DNA of 64,000 bases from Bradyrhizobium sp. in8p8 (GCF_000426845.1 NZ_AUGD01000002.1:558001-622000); one strand, 5' to 3'. Positions 35,306 to 46,652 are shown, numbered from the stretch's first letter. Translations and numbers: made by a program. The notes: generated from the letters alone by a model not told the origin.

Positions 35306-36046
35306 ATGACCAAGCCCCTCGCCAACCGCATCGCTCTCGTCACCGGCGCCTCGCGCGGCATCGGCTATGCCACCGCAATTGCGCTGGCCAAGGCCGGCGC
35401 GCATATCGTTGCAACGGCCCGCACGCAAGGAGGGCTCGAAGAGCTCGACGACGAGATCCGGAAGGACGGCGGCAGCGCCACCCTGGTGCCACTCAACCTC
35501 ACCGATTCCGACGGCATCGCGCGATTGGGCGCCGGCCTGCATGAGCGCTACCGCAAGCTCGACATCCTCGTCGGCAATGCCGGCGTGCTCGGCCCCTCCT
35601 CGCCGATCGGCCATATCGAGCTGAAGACCTTCAACGACGTGATGGCGGTCAACGTCTCCGCGAACTTCCAGCTGATCCGCTGCATGGAGCCGCTGCTGAA
35701 GCAGTCTGACGCGGGGCGCGCCGTCTTCATTACCTCCGGCGCCGCCAACAAGGCCACCGCCTATGTCAGCCCCTATGCCGCGTCCAAGGCCGCGCTGGAA
35801 ACGCTGGCCCGCGCCTGGGCGCAGGAGACCGCCAACTCGAAGCTGCGCGTCAACCTGTTCAACCCCGGCCCGGTCCGCACCCGTATGCGCGCGACCCTGA
35901 TGCCGGGCGAGGATCCGGAGACGCTCGACACGCCCGAGCAGGTGGCCGAATTCATCGTGCCGATGTGCGCGCCAGACTGGACCGAAACCGGCAGATTCTA
36001 CGATTACAAGACCCGCACCTTGATGAGCTTCCGCGCACCGGCCTGA
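35306..36046 (+). CDS. SDR family NAD(P)-dependent oxidoreductase
   Basis: A 246-residue classical short-chain dehydrogenase. The coenzyme motif TGASRGIGYA is at about residues 15-24, NAG at about 91-93, and the active-site residues are Ser in FITSGAANKA with Tyr and Lys in YVSPYAASKAAL. It is cytoplasmic and probably reduces or oxidises a carbonyl compound; the substrate is unknown. It follows purF after a repeat and may be transcribed with it. Confidence 0.88.
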   Translation: MTKPLANRIALVTGASRGIGYATAIALAKAGAHIVATARTQGGLEELDDEIRKDGGSATLVPLNLTDSDGIARLGAGLHERYRKLDILVGNAGVLGPSSPIGHIELKTFNDVMAVNVSANFQLIRCMEPLLKQSDAGRAVFITSGAANKATAYVSPYAASKAALETLARAWAQETANSKLRVNLFNPGPVRTRMRATLMPGEDPETLDTPEQVAEFIVPMCAPDWTETGRFYDYKTRTLMSFRAPA

Positions 36047-36328
36047 TCGATCGCGTCCCTCCCGAGCGCCAATCGAGGCGAAGGGTAACGACTATACCGC
36101 CGGGCCGATATCGGAAAGCGCGCAGCCAGAGACTCAAGCCGAGATCGGAGGCGCCGAAATAGCGACTCAACGCATTTTGCCCAATAGTTAACCGACAGAT
36201 GACGCTACGACGCAGCATCATCCGGCTTTAGGTGCATTGCCGCCGGCTGTGGGACAGGCTAGAGCGATCAACCGGAACAAGGCTCCGCAAGAGAGCCGTC
36301 CGCATATTTGACAATGGAGGAAGCTTTT

Positions 36329-37555
36329 ATGACGACGACGTTCGCACGCCGCTCCGCGGCCCTTCTGGCCTGTGCCGCTTTCGGTCTTGCCACATCCGCC
36401 TACGCCCAGGACAAGACCATCAAGATCGGCGTGCTCAACGACATGTCGAGCCTCTATGCCGACATCGGCGGCCCGAATTCGGTCGTGGCCATCAAGATGG
36501 CGGTCGAGGATTCCGGCCTGCTCAAGAAGGGCTGGAAGATCGACGTCATCAGTGGCGACCATCAGAACAAGCCCGACGTCGGCGTCAACATTGCCCGGCA
36601 GTGGATCGACAACGAGAAGGTCGACGCAATTGCGGACACGCCGAACTCCGGCGTCGCCCTTGCGGTCAGCAACCTCGTCAAGGAAAAGAACGCGGTGCTG
36701 CTGAATTCCGGCGCCGCCTCCGCCGACCTGACCGGCAAGGCCTGCACGCCGAACACGATCTCGTTCACTTACGATACCTACATGCTGGCCAACGGCACCG
36801 GTAAGGCGCTGACCAAGGCGGGCGGCGATACCTGGTTCTTCCTCACTTCCGACTATGCCTTCGGCCACGCACTGGAGCGCGACACCTCGGCGGTCGTGAC
36901 AGCCAACGGCGGCAAGGTGCTCGGCAGCGTCAAGCATCCGATCAACACCGCGGACTTCTCGTCCTTCCTGCTGCAGGCGCAGTCTTCGAAGGCCAAGGTG
37001 GTCGGCCTTGCCAACGCCGGCGGCGACACCACGAACTCGATCAAGCAGGCGGCCGAATTCGGCATCGTCTCCGCCGGCCAGAAGCTCGCCGCGCTGCTGC
37101 TGTTCATCAACGACGTGCACTCGCTGGGCCTGAAGACCGCCCAGGGCCTGACCTTCACCGAATCCTTTTACTGGGACATGAACGATCAGACCCGCGCCTG
37201 GTCGAAGCGCTTCTCGGCGCTTGCCAGCAAGAACGCGATGCCCTCGATGACCCAGGCCGGCAATTACGCCATGGTGCTGCATTATCTCAAGGCGATGGAA
37301 GCGCTCGGCGGCAATCCCCATGACGGCGCCAAGGTCGTCGCCAAGATGAAGGAGTTGCCGACCGACGATCCCCTGTTCGGCAAGGGCCCGCTGCGCGCCG
37401 ACGGCCGCCGCCTCATCCCGGCCTATCTGTTCGAGGTGAAGAAGCCCGAGGAGTCGAAGGGACCGTGGGATTATTACAAGCAGATCGCCACGATCGCCCC
37501 GGAAGACGCGGCCAAGCCGCTCAAGGACAGCGATTGCCCGCTGGTGAAGAAGTAA
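36329..37555 (+). CDS. ABC transporter substrate-binding protein, LivK-like (orphan copy)
   Basis: From ATG 36329, with GGAGG at 36316-36320, the product is 408 residues. It has a signal peptide (about 1-28, ending AYAQ) and the type-I periplasmic binding fold of branched-chain amino-acid/amide transporters (DKTIKIGVLNDMSSLYADIG). It is closely similar along its whole length to the protein at 50771-51994 in the complete liv cluster, but it has no permease or ATPase genes beside it. It may supply an alternative ligand to that transporter. Confidence 0.9.
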   Translation: MTTTFARRSAALLACAAFGLATSAYAQDKTIKIGVLNDMSSLYADIGGPNSVVAIKMAVEDSGLLKKGWKIDVISGDHQNKPDVGVNIARQWIDNEKVDAIADTPNSGVALAVSNLVKEKNAVLLNSGAASADLTGKACTPNTISFTYDTYMLANGTGKALTKAGGDTWFFLTSDYAFGHALERDTSAVVTANGGKVLGSVKHPINTADFSSFLLQAQSSKAKVVGLANAGGDTTNSIKQAAEFGIVSAGQKLAALLLFINDVHSLGLKTAQGLTFTESFYWDMNDQTRAWSKRFSALASKNAMPSMTQAGNYAMVLHYLKAMEALGGNPHDGAKVVAKMKELPTDDPLFGKGPLRADGRRLIPAYLFEVKKPEESKGPWDYYKQIATIAPEDAAKPLKDSDCPLVKK

Positions 37556-37584
37556 TCGCGTAGCACTCGCGCACCCTTCAACGA

Positions 37585-37664
37585 CGTCATGCCCGGGCTC
37601 GTCCCGGGCATTCACGTTGGGGCCAAAGAAAAGAACGTGGATGGCCGGGACAAGCCCGCCATGG
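37585..37664. repeat. Dispersed palindromic repeat (CATGCCCGGG...CCCGCCATGG type)
   Basis: An imperfect inverted repeat of 80 bases after the orphan livK-like gene. The left part ATGCCCGGGCTCGTCCCGGG is itself palindromic and is followed by CACGTT; the right part has AACGTGGATGGCCGGGACAA then GCCCGCCAT. It belongs to the same family as 17668-17750 and could also fold as an RNA hairpin between convergent genes. Confidence 0.6.
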
Positions 37665-37671
37665 CGAACAT

Positions 37672-38925
37672 TCAAGCGTTCTTCGTCGCACCCAGCGTCC
37701 GCACCGCAATCGCCACGCACACCACCATCAGCGCCGCTGCAAGCAGGAACGGCGCGCCGGGCAGATGCAGCGGCGCGCCGGCGCCGATGAAATAGGAAAA
37801 CGTCAGCGTGAACAGGAACGGGCCGACCAGCTGCGACACGCTCTGCACGCTCGCCGTCGCGCCCTGCAGCTGGCCCTGCTGATGGGGCGCAACCAGCCGC
37901 GTCATCAGCGATTGCGAGGCCGCGCCGGAGATGCCCCACAGCGACAGCACGGGAATGCCGAGCCAGGACAACGGTCCGGTCGGTGCTGCGCCCAGGATCA
38001 CGAAACCGAGCGCGCCGCAGCACAGGCCGAGCAGGAGCGCGTTGCGCTCGCCGAGCACGCGCACGATCGGGCCGATCGCGAGCCCCTGCACCACCATGGC
38101 GCAGATGCCGACCATCGCGAGCGTCAATCCAACCGTCCTGGAATCCCAACCGTAGCGATAGGTCGCGTAGAGGACAAAGGTCGACGGCAGCACGACATGG
38201 GCGACCTGAGCAATGAAGTTGACGATCGACAACGCCGCCAGCGCCGCGTTGGATCGCAGCAGATGCAGCGCCCCGACCGGATTGGCACTTCGCCAGCGAA
38301 ACGGCGCGCGCTTGTCGGGCGCAAGCGACTCCGGCAGGACGAAGAGTCCATAGAGCGCATTGGCGAAGCTCAGGGCCGCCGAGGCCCAGAACGGCAGGCG
38401 CGGATCGACGTCGCCAAGCAGACCGCCGAGCGCCGGCCCCAGGATGAAGCCGGCGCCGAAGGCCGCACCAATCCTGCCGAAGACCGCCGCGCGCCGCTCC
38501 GGCGGAGTGACGTCCGAGATATAAGCAAATGCCGTGGAGATGCTGGCCGAAGTAATTCCGGAGATCACACGGCCGATGAACAGCCAGACCAGCGAAGGGG
38601 CGAACGCCATCAGCACGTAGTCGGCCGCAAGCCCGAAATTCGACAGCAGCACCACCGGCCGACGCCCGAAGCGATCCGACAGCGCGCCGAGCAGCGGCGA
38701 GAACACGAACTGCATCAAAGCCCAGGCGGTGCCGAACAAGCCGAAGAGGCGGGCCGCGTGCGCGGTATCGTTGTCGACGAAGCTCTCGATCAGCTTCGGC
38801 AGGATCGGCATGATCACGCCCAGCGCGAGCATGTCGAGCAGGATGGTGACGAAGATGAAGGCGACCACACCGCGCCGGGCCGGCGCAGCACTTGCCGCCA
38901 CCGCCTCGCCGGCGCCATCGCTCAC
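37672..38925 (-). CDS. MFS transporter, TCR/Tet family
   Basis: A 417-residue transporter with about 12 membrane spans. The start is GTG at 38925, overlapping the der stop codon by four bases (GTGA), so translation is probably coupled to der. The N-terminal half has [20 protein letters not shown] and the MFS motif [14 protein letters not shown]. It resembles the tetracycline-efflux branch of the family, but the substrate is not predictable. A longer open frame upstream is only the shadow of der. Confidence 0.88.
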   Translation of the reverse strand: MSDGAGEAVAASAAPARRGVVAFIFVTILLDMLALGVIMPILPKLIESFVDNDTAHAARLFGLFGTAWALMQFVFSPLLGALSDRFGRRPVVLLSNFGLAADYVLMAFAPSLVWLFIGRVISGITSASISTAFAYISDVTPPERRAAVFGRIGAAFGAGFILGPALGGLLGDVDPRLPFWASAALSFANALYGLFVLPESLAPDKRAPFRWRSANPVGALHLLRSNAALAALSIVNFIAQVAHVVLPSTFVLYATYRYGWDSRTVGLTLAMVGICAMVVQGLAIGPIVRVLGERNALLLGLCCGALGFVILGAAPTGPLSWLGIPVLSLWGISGAASQSLMTRLVAPHQQGQLQGATASVQSVSQLVGPFLFTLTFSYFIGAGAPLHLPGAPFLLAAALMVVCVAIAVRTLGATKNA

Positions 38926-40304
38926 GACGGCCGCTTGCGCTTGTGCGCGAAAGGATTGGCCTTCTCGCGCAGGGTGATGCGCACCGGCGTGCCCGGCAGA
39001 TCGAAGGTCTCGCGCATGGAGTTGGTGAGGTAGCGCAAGTAAGACTGGGGCACCGCATCGGCACGCGAGCAGAACAGCACGAAGCTCGGCGGGCGCGCCT
39101 TGTTCTGGGTGATGTAGTTCAGCTTCAGCCTGCGGCCGGACACCGCCGGAGGCGGATTGGCCTGGATCGCCTGCTCGAACCAGCGATTGAGCGCGGCCGT
39201 CGGCACGCGTCTGTTCCAGACCGCATAGGCATCCTGGATCGCCTGCATCAGGCGGTCGATGCCCTCGCCCATCAGGCCCGACACGGCAACGATCGGCACG
39301 CCCTTGAGCTGCGGCAGCCAATGGTCGGCATCACGGCGCAGGCTCGAGATCGCGCCGCCGCCCTTGGTCTCCATCAGGTCCCATTTGTTCACGGCGAGCA
39401 CCACGGCGCGGCCCTCGCGCTCGATCAGATCGGCGATGCGCAGGTCCTGCTCCTCGAAGCGGTTCTGCGTGTCCATCATCAGCACGACGACCTCGGCAAA
39501 GCGCACCGCGCGTAGCGCGTCCGCGACAGAGAGCTTTTCCAGCTTCTCCTCGATCCGCGAGCGCCGGCGCAGGCCCGCGGTGTCGAACACGCGGAAGTCG
39601 CGGCCCCTCCAGTTGACCTCGACCGCGATGGAATCGCGCGTGGTGCCGGCCTCAGGGCTCGTCAGCAGGCGCTCCTCGCCGAGCAGGTGATTGATCAGCG
39701 TCGACTTGCCGGCGTTGGGCCGGCCGACGATGGCGACCCGGATCGGGCGCGTCGCCGCCTCTTCCTCGGAGATCGGCGCGTCGTCTTCATCGTCGTTCTC
39801 TTCGACCGGCTCAGGCATAAGCTTGGCCAGCGCGTCATAGAGTTCGCCCATGCCCTCGCCGTGCTCGGCAGAGATCTGGATGGGATCGCCGAGGCCGAGC
39901 GCGAACGCCTCCATCGCACCGGCATCGCCATGCTTGCCTTCGCTCTTGTTGGCGATCAGCAGCACCGGCTTGTTGGCCTTGCGCGCGAAATCGGCGAAGG
40001 CGCGATCGGTGGGCGTAAGACCGATGCGGGCATCGATGACGAAGAACAGCGCGTCGGCCTGCCCGATCGCGGTCTCGGTCTGCTCCTGCATGCGCGCGGT
40101 GAGCGAACCCTTGACGCCCTCGTCGAGGCCGGCGGTGTCGATGATGGTGAACTCGAGGTCGCCGAGCCTGGCCTCGCCCTCGCGGCGGTCGCGGGTGACG
40201 CCGGGCAGGTCATCGACAAGCGCGAGCTTCTGCCCAACCAGGCGGTTGAACAGCGTCGACTTGCCGACATTGGGCCGGCCGATGATGGCGATCGTGAAGG
40301 ACAT
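38922..40304 (-). CDS. der: Ribosome biogenesis GTPase Der (EngA)
   Basis: An essential GTPase with two tandem G domains acting in 50S assembly. The 460-residue protein shows G1 motifs [12 protein letters not shown] (about 8-19) and [15 protein letters not shown] (about 195-210), NKSE/NKWD G4 motifs, and a C-terminal KH-like domain ([20 protein letters not shown]). Two insertions rich in acidic residues lie between the G domains ([14 protein letters not shown]). It sits between a lipoprotein gene and the MFS gene. Confidence 0.97.
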   Translation of the reverse strand: MSFTIAIIGRPNVGKSTLFNRLVGQKLALVDDLPGVTRDRREGEARLGDLEFTIIDTAGLDEGVKGSLTARMQEQTETAIGQADALFFVIDARIGLTPTDRAFADFARKANKPVLLIANKSEGKHGDAGAMEAFALGLGDPIQISAEHGEGMGELYDALAKLMPEPVEENDDEDDAPISEEEAATRPIRVAIVGRPNAGKSTLINHLLGEERLLTSPEAGTTRDSIAVEVNWRGRDFRVFDTAGLRRRSRIEEKLEKLSVADALRAVRFAEVVVLMMDTQNRFEEQDLRIADLIEREGRAVVLAVNKWDLMETKGGGAISSLRRDADHWLPQLKGVPIVAVSGLMGEGIDRLMQAIQDAYAVWNRRVPTAALNRWFEQAIQANPPPAVSGRRLKLNYITQNKARPPSFVLFCSRADAVPQSYLRYLTNSMRETFDLPGTPVRITLREKANPFAHKRKRPS

Positions 40305-40353
40305 CGGTCATTCGTGCGCTGCCGGGGCTGCGCCTGTCAATGCAGTGAAAAGA

Positions 40354-40881
40354 TCAGCGCGAGAAGCTGCCGCTCGGCAGCGGCGCCGGGAAGACGCTCT
40401 GCGTTTGCTGCTGCGGGGGCTGGGCGGGTTGCGCCTGCTGGACGGGCTGGTCCGGCGGCGGCGCGGTGGTGCGCCTGCGGACGATCTTGTGCTTGGGCGG
40501 CGGAGCGGCCGTGGGCGGCGCGGCCTCCGGCTGGGCCTCGCCGTCGATTTCGCCGGCGGGCGCTTCGGCAGCGGCCGGTTGTCGCGATTTCGCAGCCTTG
40601 GCGCCTTGGGCCGGCTCCGGCGGGGGCTCCGCGGGCAGAGCGGCGACGGCAGGCGCGTTCGGATCCGGCTGCTGCTGCGCGCCCTTGTACAGCTCTCTCG
40701 GCACGCCCTGCTCGAGCCCCGGCACGCCCTCCGGGAAGACCGGCTTGCGGTCGCCCGGCAGCTTCTTCTTGGTGTCGAGGAAGTCGAGCATATCGCTTGG
40801 ATCGAAGCTGGAGCAGCCGCCGAGGACGCCCGTGAAGGCGATCAGGACGGCGGCGGCGATCAAGCGTGGCGTACGGCGCAT
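40354..40881 (-). CDS. Putative lipoprotein in the TPR-der cluster
   Basis: A 175-residue protein with a lipoprotein signal peptide: hydrophobic segment then lipobox VLGGC with the lipidated cysteine at Cys23. A short conserved-looking region (FPEGVPGLEQGVPRELYKG, about 48-66) is followed by a Pro/Ala/Gln-rich low-complexity region to the end. In many proteobacteria the BamB lipoprotein gene lies between the YfgM-like TPR gene and der; this protein occupies that place but is far too short for the BamB propeller. The function is unknown. Confidence 0.7.
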   Translation of the reverse strand: MRRTPRLIAAAVLIAFTGVLGGCSSFDPSDMLDFLDTKKKLPGDRKPVFPEGVPGLEQGVPRELYKGAQQQPDPNAPAVAALPAEPPPEPAQGAKAAKSRQPAAAEAPAGEIDGEAQPEAAPPTAAPPPKHKIVRRRTTAPPPDQPVQQAQPAQPPQQQTQSVFPAPLPSGSFSR

Positions 40882-40923
40882 CTTGTGTCCCGTCTCGAAT
40901 CGGAGGTCCGTCGTCAGCTCTTG

Positions 40924-41577
40924 TCAGCTCTTGGCAACGGGCGGCAGCAGGGCCTGCAGCGCCTCGGCGCGCGAGCGCAGGCCTGGCGGCGTTTCGCCGT
41001 CCTCGCCGATCGCGTCGAGCCATTTGCGGGCTGCGGTCATGTCATTGTTGCGCCAGGCGGACAGAGCCAGCATCTCGCGGGCGCTGTGGCGGAAAGTCGA
41101 TTTGGGCGCGGCGGAGCCCTCCAGCCGCTGCTGCATGTCGGCGTAGCTCGCGCTGTCGAGCACGAGACCCGCGGCGCGGATCTTCGCCAGATCCTGCCAC
41201 TCGCCGCCGATGCTGCGGTCAGCGGCAATGTCGTCGTACATCTTCGCGGCGGCTTGGGGATCGCGGTTCGCGGCCTCGGCGGCAGCGCGCAACCGTGCCA
41301 GGGTGCGATAGCCGGACGGAGCCTTGGCGGCGAGCTCGGTGAAGGCCTTCTCGGCGTCGGCGTGCTTGTCCTGCTCGGACAGCTCGACGGCCTTCTCGAA
41401 GGCGGCGCCGGCCTCTGCGGCCTTCTTGGCCTCCAGATATTGGTAGCCGCGCCAGCCACCGACGGCGGCCACGACCAGCACCATCAGGGCGATGAAGTAG
41501 ATCGAATACTTGTCCCACAGCTTCTTGAGCTGTTCGCGACGTAGTTCCTCGTCGACTTCATTAAATAATTCAGACAC
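40924..41577 (-). CDS. YfgM-like membrane-anchored TPR protein
   Basis: A 217-residue protein. A charged N-terminal helix (NEVDEELRREQLKKLWDKY) precedes one membrane span (about 25-43), then a periplasmic helical region with TPR-like repeats (AEKAFTELAAKAPSGYRTLA and similar). E. coli YfgM has this layout and works with PpiD at the Sec translocon. It is first in a TPR-lipoprotein-der-MFS series on the minus strand. Confidence 0.85.
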   Translation of the reverse strand: MSELFNEVDEELRREQLKKLWDKYSIYFIALMVLVVAAVGGWRGYQYLEAKKAAEAGAAFEKAVELSEQDKHADAEKAFTELAAKAPSGYRTLARLRAAAEAANRDPQAAAKMYDDIAADRSIGGEWQDLAKIRAAGLVLDSASYADMQQRLEGSAAPKSTFRHSAREMLALSAWRNNDMTAARKWLDAIGEDGETPPGLRSRAEALQALLPPVAKS

Positions 41578-41745
41578 TTATGCTAATCCCATGCCCGTCC
41601 GGATGCGTGCGCGAAGGCGTTCGCGTCAGGAATCCCGTCCCCACGTGGCGGCGAGGTACCCTAACGATATGGCGGTGGCAAGGCAAAGCCAGCCCGATCA
41701 AGGCGTTAACCACCCGGGAGGCAGGCCCGGAGAACTCCGTCCGCC

Positions 41746-43338
41746 TCAGCTTCCGAGCAGCTCCCGCAGCTGCCGCTTCAGCACTTTGCCATTGGCGTTG
41801 CGCGGCAGCGGCTCGGTCGTGATCGCCAGGGTTTCGGGAACCTTGTAGTCGGACAGCCGCTCCGCGCACCAGGTCCGCAAGTCCGTGTCAGCCACCGGCA
41901 TGCGTGTCACGACCACGGCGTGGACGCGCTCGCCGAGGACCGGGCAGGCCTTAGCCACAATCGCGCTCTCAACCACGGCGGGGTGGCCCGCCAGCACGGA
42001 CTCGACCTCGGCAGAGTAGATCTTCAGGCCGCCGCGATTGATCATGTCCTTCTGCCGGTCGAACACGCGGACAAACCCCTCCGCATCGACCGAGCCGAGA
42101 TCGCCCGAGTGCCAGAATCCGCCAGTGAAGCTTTCGACAGTGGCCTTCGCATTGTTCCAGTAGCCCTTGATGACGGAGGCGCTCTGGATCCAGAGCTCGC
42201 CGATCTCGCCAGGCGGCAGCTCGCGCCCATCAGGCCCCATCGCGACAATGCGTGCACCAGGACACGGCAGACCGACGCTGTCGATATGGCTCTCGGTCAG
42301 TTCGCCCGGCATGATCGTGGATGGCGACGTCGTCTCGGTCGCGCCGTAGCAGTTCATCAGCTTGAGGCCGGGGATCTTCGCCTTGAGCTTCTCGATGGTC
42401 GCGACCGGCATCGGCGCGCCGCCGAAGCCGCCGATGCGCCAGCTCGAGAGGTCGTAGCCGTCGAAATCCGGGTGGAGCAGGCAGAGATTGTACATCGCCG
42501 GCACCATCACCGTGTAGGTGACGCGTTCACGCGCGGCGAGCTTGAGGTAATCGGAAGCCTTGAATTCCGGCATGATGATCAAAGCGCCGCCGCAGCGGAC
42601 CATCGTCGTGATGTTGGCGACGACACCGGTGACATGGCCGAGCGGCACGGCCGCGATCGAACGATCGGCCTGCGTCAATTGCAGGCATGACACGAAGACC
42701 ATCGAGGAATGAACGATGTTGCAATGGGCCAGCATCGCGCCTTTCGGCTTGCCCGTGGTGCCCGAGGTATAGAGGATCATCGCGGTGTCCTCTTCGTTCA
42801 CTTCGACCGGCGCGGGCGCCGGTGCATTGTCGGCAAGGACGGCGAAGCGAGATCCGGCGGGATCGTCATCGACGGCGATGCGGTGGATTACAGCAGGCAC
42901 GTCCTGAGCATCGGGCAGCCGCTCGGCGAGCGCCGCCTCGTGAATCAGGATTTTCGCGCCGCAATCAGCCAGGACATAAGCGATCTCCGGCTTCTGCTGG
43001 CGCGTGCTGAGCAGCACGGTGACCAGCCCTTCATGCGCGGCGGCGAACAGCAGCAGCGGAAACTCGATGCGATTGCCGAGCAGGATGGCGACACGGTCGC
43101 CGCGCTGGAGGCCGAGCCTGCGAAATCCGGCAGCGATGCGCGCTGACTGCTCAACGGCCTGCTGCCAGCTCAGGCGGACATTGGCGCAGATCAGCGCCTC
43201 GCCATCAGCATTGCGATCGCGCGCCTCCGCGATCATCGCCCAGACGCTCGCAGGCCGATCCGAAAATGCCGGCACCACCCGATCGCCAAAGCGCGCCTCG
43301 AGACGCATCGGCGGGATCTGAGATTGCGACCAATCCAT
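41746..43338 (-). CDS. AMP-binding acyl-CoA synthetase/ligase
   Basis: A 530-residue member of the ANL superfamily that activates a carboxylate as acyl-AMP and transfers it to CoA. The AMP-binding motif ILYTSGTTGKPKGAML lies near residue 190, YGATETT near 330, and the C-terminal hinge and lysine region contain RGGLKIYSAEVE and PRNANGKVLKRQL. Medium- or long-chain fatty acids or aromatic acids are possible substrates. It is monocistronic, divergent from nothing close. Confidence 0.88.
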   Translation of the reverse strand: MDWSQSQIPPMRLEARFGDRVVPAFSDRPASVWAMIAEARDRNADGEALICANVRLSWQQAVEQSARIAAGFRRLGLQRGDRVAILLGNRIEFPLLLFAAAHEGLVTVLLSTRQQKPEIAYVLADCGAKILIHEAALAERLPDAQDVPAVIHRIAVDDDPAGSRFAVLADNAPAPAPVEVNEEDTAMILYTSGTTGKPKGAMLAHCNIVHSSMVFVSCLQLTQADRSIAAVPLGHVTGVVANITTMVRCGGALIIMPEFKASDYLKLAARERVTYTVMVPAMYNLCLLHPDFDGYDLSSWRIGGFGGAPMPVATIEKLKAKIPGLKLMNCYGATETTSPSTIMPGELTESHIDSVGLPCPGARIVAMGPDGRELPPGEIGELWIQSASVIKGYWNNAKATVESFTGGFWHSGDLGSVDAEGFVRVFDRQKDMINRGGLKIYSAEVESVLAGHPAVVESAIVAKACPVLGERVHAVVVTRMPVADTDLRTWCAERLSDYKVPETLAITTEPLPRNANGKVLKRQLRELLGS

Positions 43339-43411
43339 CGAAGGGCCCTCGGCTTGTTGCTCTTGTCAGCTTCCGCGCATGGACAGCCGGGTTGCGTCTT
43401 GTGCTGACCGG

Positions 43412-43996
43412 CTAGACCCCGATCACGGGAACGCCGATCACGACCGGATGGAACGCGAAGGCCAGTGCGAGATAGGCCACGATGCCTACCGCGACCGCGA
43501 TCAGATCGTTGCTGACGCCGCCGACCGGTATCGGCGGCGCGCCGCTGTCGGCGCGATGCTTGAGGGTGATGCGATCAAACACCGCCCAGCCCAGGAACGA
43601 GCCGAACAGGATGATGGAGCCGAGATCGCCATTGGCGAGCAGGTGCGCGGCGGCCCATAGCTTGATCCCGGCCAGCATCGGGTGCTTCAACGTCGCATAG
43701 ATGCGGCCGCGCAAGTAAGAGGCCACCACCAGGATGACTGCGGGCAGCATCAAGGCGAGCGTGATGTGCTTCATCGCCTTCGGCGGATACCAGACGTCGA
43801 TCCATCCGGTGGCGCGATAGTGGGCATAACCCCAGATGATCAACGCGAGCCCCGCAAGAGAGATGAGCGAATAGAGGATCTTGTAGGTCCCCTCGCCCAG
43901 CCTTGCGATCGCCTGCGCACGCGCCTCACGTTTCGTCGTGAAAACATGGATGCCGAAGAACAGCACCAGCCCCAGGATCATGACCAGCAGACCCAC
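43412..43996 (-). CDS. NnrU family membrane protein
   Basis: A 194-residue integral membrane protein with about five or six hydrophobic segments, beginning LLVMILGLVLFFGIHVFTTK, with HITLALMLPAVILVVASYL and the motif LKHPMLAGIKLWAAAHLLANG typical of the NnrU/DUF1295-like methyltransferase-related fold. NnrU was described in denitrification, and related proteins occur widely in rhizobia. No denitrification genes are in this window, so the role here is open. Confidence 0.87.
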   Translation of the reverse strand: MGLLVMILGLVLFFGIHVFTTKREARAQAIARLGEGTYKILYSLISLAGLALIIWGYAHYRATGWIDVWYPPKAMKHITLALMLPAVILVVASYLRGRIYATLKHPMLAGIKLWAAAHLLANGDLGSIILFGSFLGWAVFDRITLKHRADSGAPPIPVGGVSNDLIAVAVGIVAYLALAFAFHPVVIGVPVIGV

Positions 43997-44068
43997 GACA
44001 TCCTCCCCGCAAAGCAGCCCCCCGGCCCTGAGGTATCATCGATTGGCTGCCGCTCGCAACTCTCAGGC

Positions 44069-44186
44069 CCTCATGGTGAGGAGCGCGCCCTTGCGCGCGT
44101 CTCGAATCATGCAGGCCCGGCTGCCGCAGCAACGGGGGCTTTCATCCTTCGAGACGCGCGTGGAGAACGCGCTCCTCAGGATGAGG
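44069..44186. repeat. Dispersed palindromic repeat (CCTCATGGTGAGGAGCGC...GCTCCTCAGGATGAGG type)
   Basis: An imperfect inverted repeat of 118 bases between nnrU and the next gene. The ends CCTCATGGTGAGGAGCGCGC and GCGCTCCTCAGGATGAGG are complementary, and GCGCGTCTCGA pairs with TCGAGACGCGCG inside. It is a second, unrelated family of interspersed palindromes. Confidence 0.65.
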
Positions 44187-44193
44187 GATAGCG

Positions 44194-44772
44194 CTAGTGT
44201 CCGAGCTTCCGATTATCAACATAGCGGATCGCGATCGGCCGCCCGGCCAGCGCACCGCCGAGACCGCTGGTGAATTTCAGCGGCAGGCAGGCGTTCAGCG
44301 ATGCATTGATGGCATCAAGATAGATCGTGCGGGTGGCGGCCGGCACGCCCGCTGTCGCAAAGGTCAATCGCGGGGGGCCGACCAAGCCGCCCACCTTGTT
44401 GAAGCTGAATCGCACCGCCATCTGCATGCCCTCCCGCGCATTGTCCGCCGGCGGCGACCAGCAGCTGCGCAGCTCGGCGAAGAGGTCGCCGATGGTGTCG
44501 AGATCGTGATCCGGTTTCCGGTACTTGACGCGGTCGGCCTCGGACGGAACGCTCTGAATGGTGAGCTGGAGGTTCTGGCCGTAGGGATAGCCGATCTCGG
44601 GGATGCAGGGGCCGGACTCGAGCGGGCTGCAATAGGACGGCGTGCAGGGCCGGCCATCGAGCACGCTGCACGGTTCATGCGCGAACGGGATCGGATTGAT
44701 CTGGCGACGCTGCGCGTCCGCTGCGATCGTTGAGATCGTCAGCAACAGAAAAACAACGATGCCACGCCACAT
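44194..44772 (-). CDS. Exported hypothetical protein
   Basis: From ATG 44772 (MWRGIVVFLLLTISTIAADA) the product is 192 residues with a signal peptide cleaved near residue 21. ATG codons at 44808 and 44838 would give longer forms. The mature part contains six cysteines in its first half (EPCSVLDGRPCTPSYCSP and PLESGPCIPEIGYPYGQ regions) and a C-terminal region with VRFSFNKVGGLVGPPRLTFA, faintly like a TonB C-terminal domain. It is probably periplasmic. No function is assigned. Confidence 0.7.
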   Translation of the reverse strand: MWRGIVVFLLLTISTIAADAQRRQINPIPFAHEPCSVLDGRPCTPSYCSPLESGPCIPEIGYPYGQNLQLTIQSVPSEADRVKYRKPDHDLDTIGDLFAELRSCWSPPADNAREGMQMAVRFSFNKVGGLVGPPRLTFATAGVPAATRTIYLDAINASLNACLPLKFTSGLGGALAGRPIAIRYVDNRKLGH

Positions 44773-44872
44773 GGAATGAGCTCGCAATGCCACGAGAAGA
44801 AGTGGCATTGCCCATGAATACGTCAACCCCGCGTGCATTCACATGCTCGCGCGTGAAGGGGCGTGTTGCGCC

Positions 44873-46495
<1,623 letters not shown>

Positions 46496-46582
46496 GGCGG
46501 GAGCGTGTGGCAGGGAAAGCGGGCCTGATCAAGCCTCATGTGGTGATTGCGGAGGCTTCCGGCCAGCCCCATATCGGCTTTC

Positions 46583-46634
46583 GGGAAGGACGGCCTTCCC
46601 CTTTCTCAGCACCTCGCCGCGGGGACGACCCTGC
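46583..46634 (+). promoter_or_regulatory. Guanidine-II (mini-ykkC) riboswitch
   Basis: Two hairpins each present an ACGR loop, the hallmark of this class. P1 is GGGAAGG-ACGG-CCTTCCC (46583-46600, seven perfect pairs). P2 is GCGGGG-ACGA-CCCTGC (46619-46634, six pairs with one G-T). They are separated by 18 bases and lie just upstream of an SMR exporter gene, the usual partner. CGACCCT (46626-46632) within P2 can instead pair with AGGGTCG (46644-46650), which covers the Shine-Dalgarno sequence, so guanidine binding should free the ribosome-binding site. Confidence 0.88.
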
Positions 46635-46652
46635 CTTGATTGGAGGGTCGTC

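Noticed and set aside
36218..39064. Minus-strand reading frame of 948 codons
   Set aside because: It is a shadow of the livK-like gene and the MFS gene in GC-rich DNA; the true genes have family motifs, signal peptides and ribosome-binding sites.
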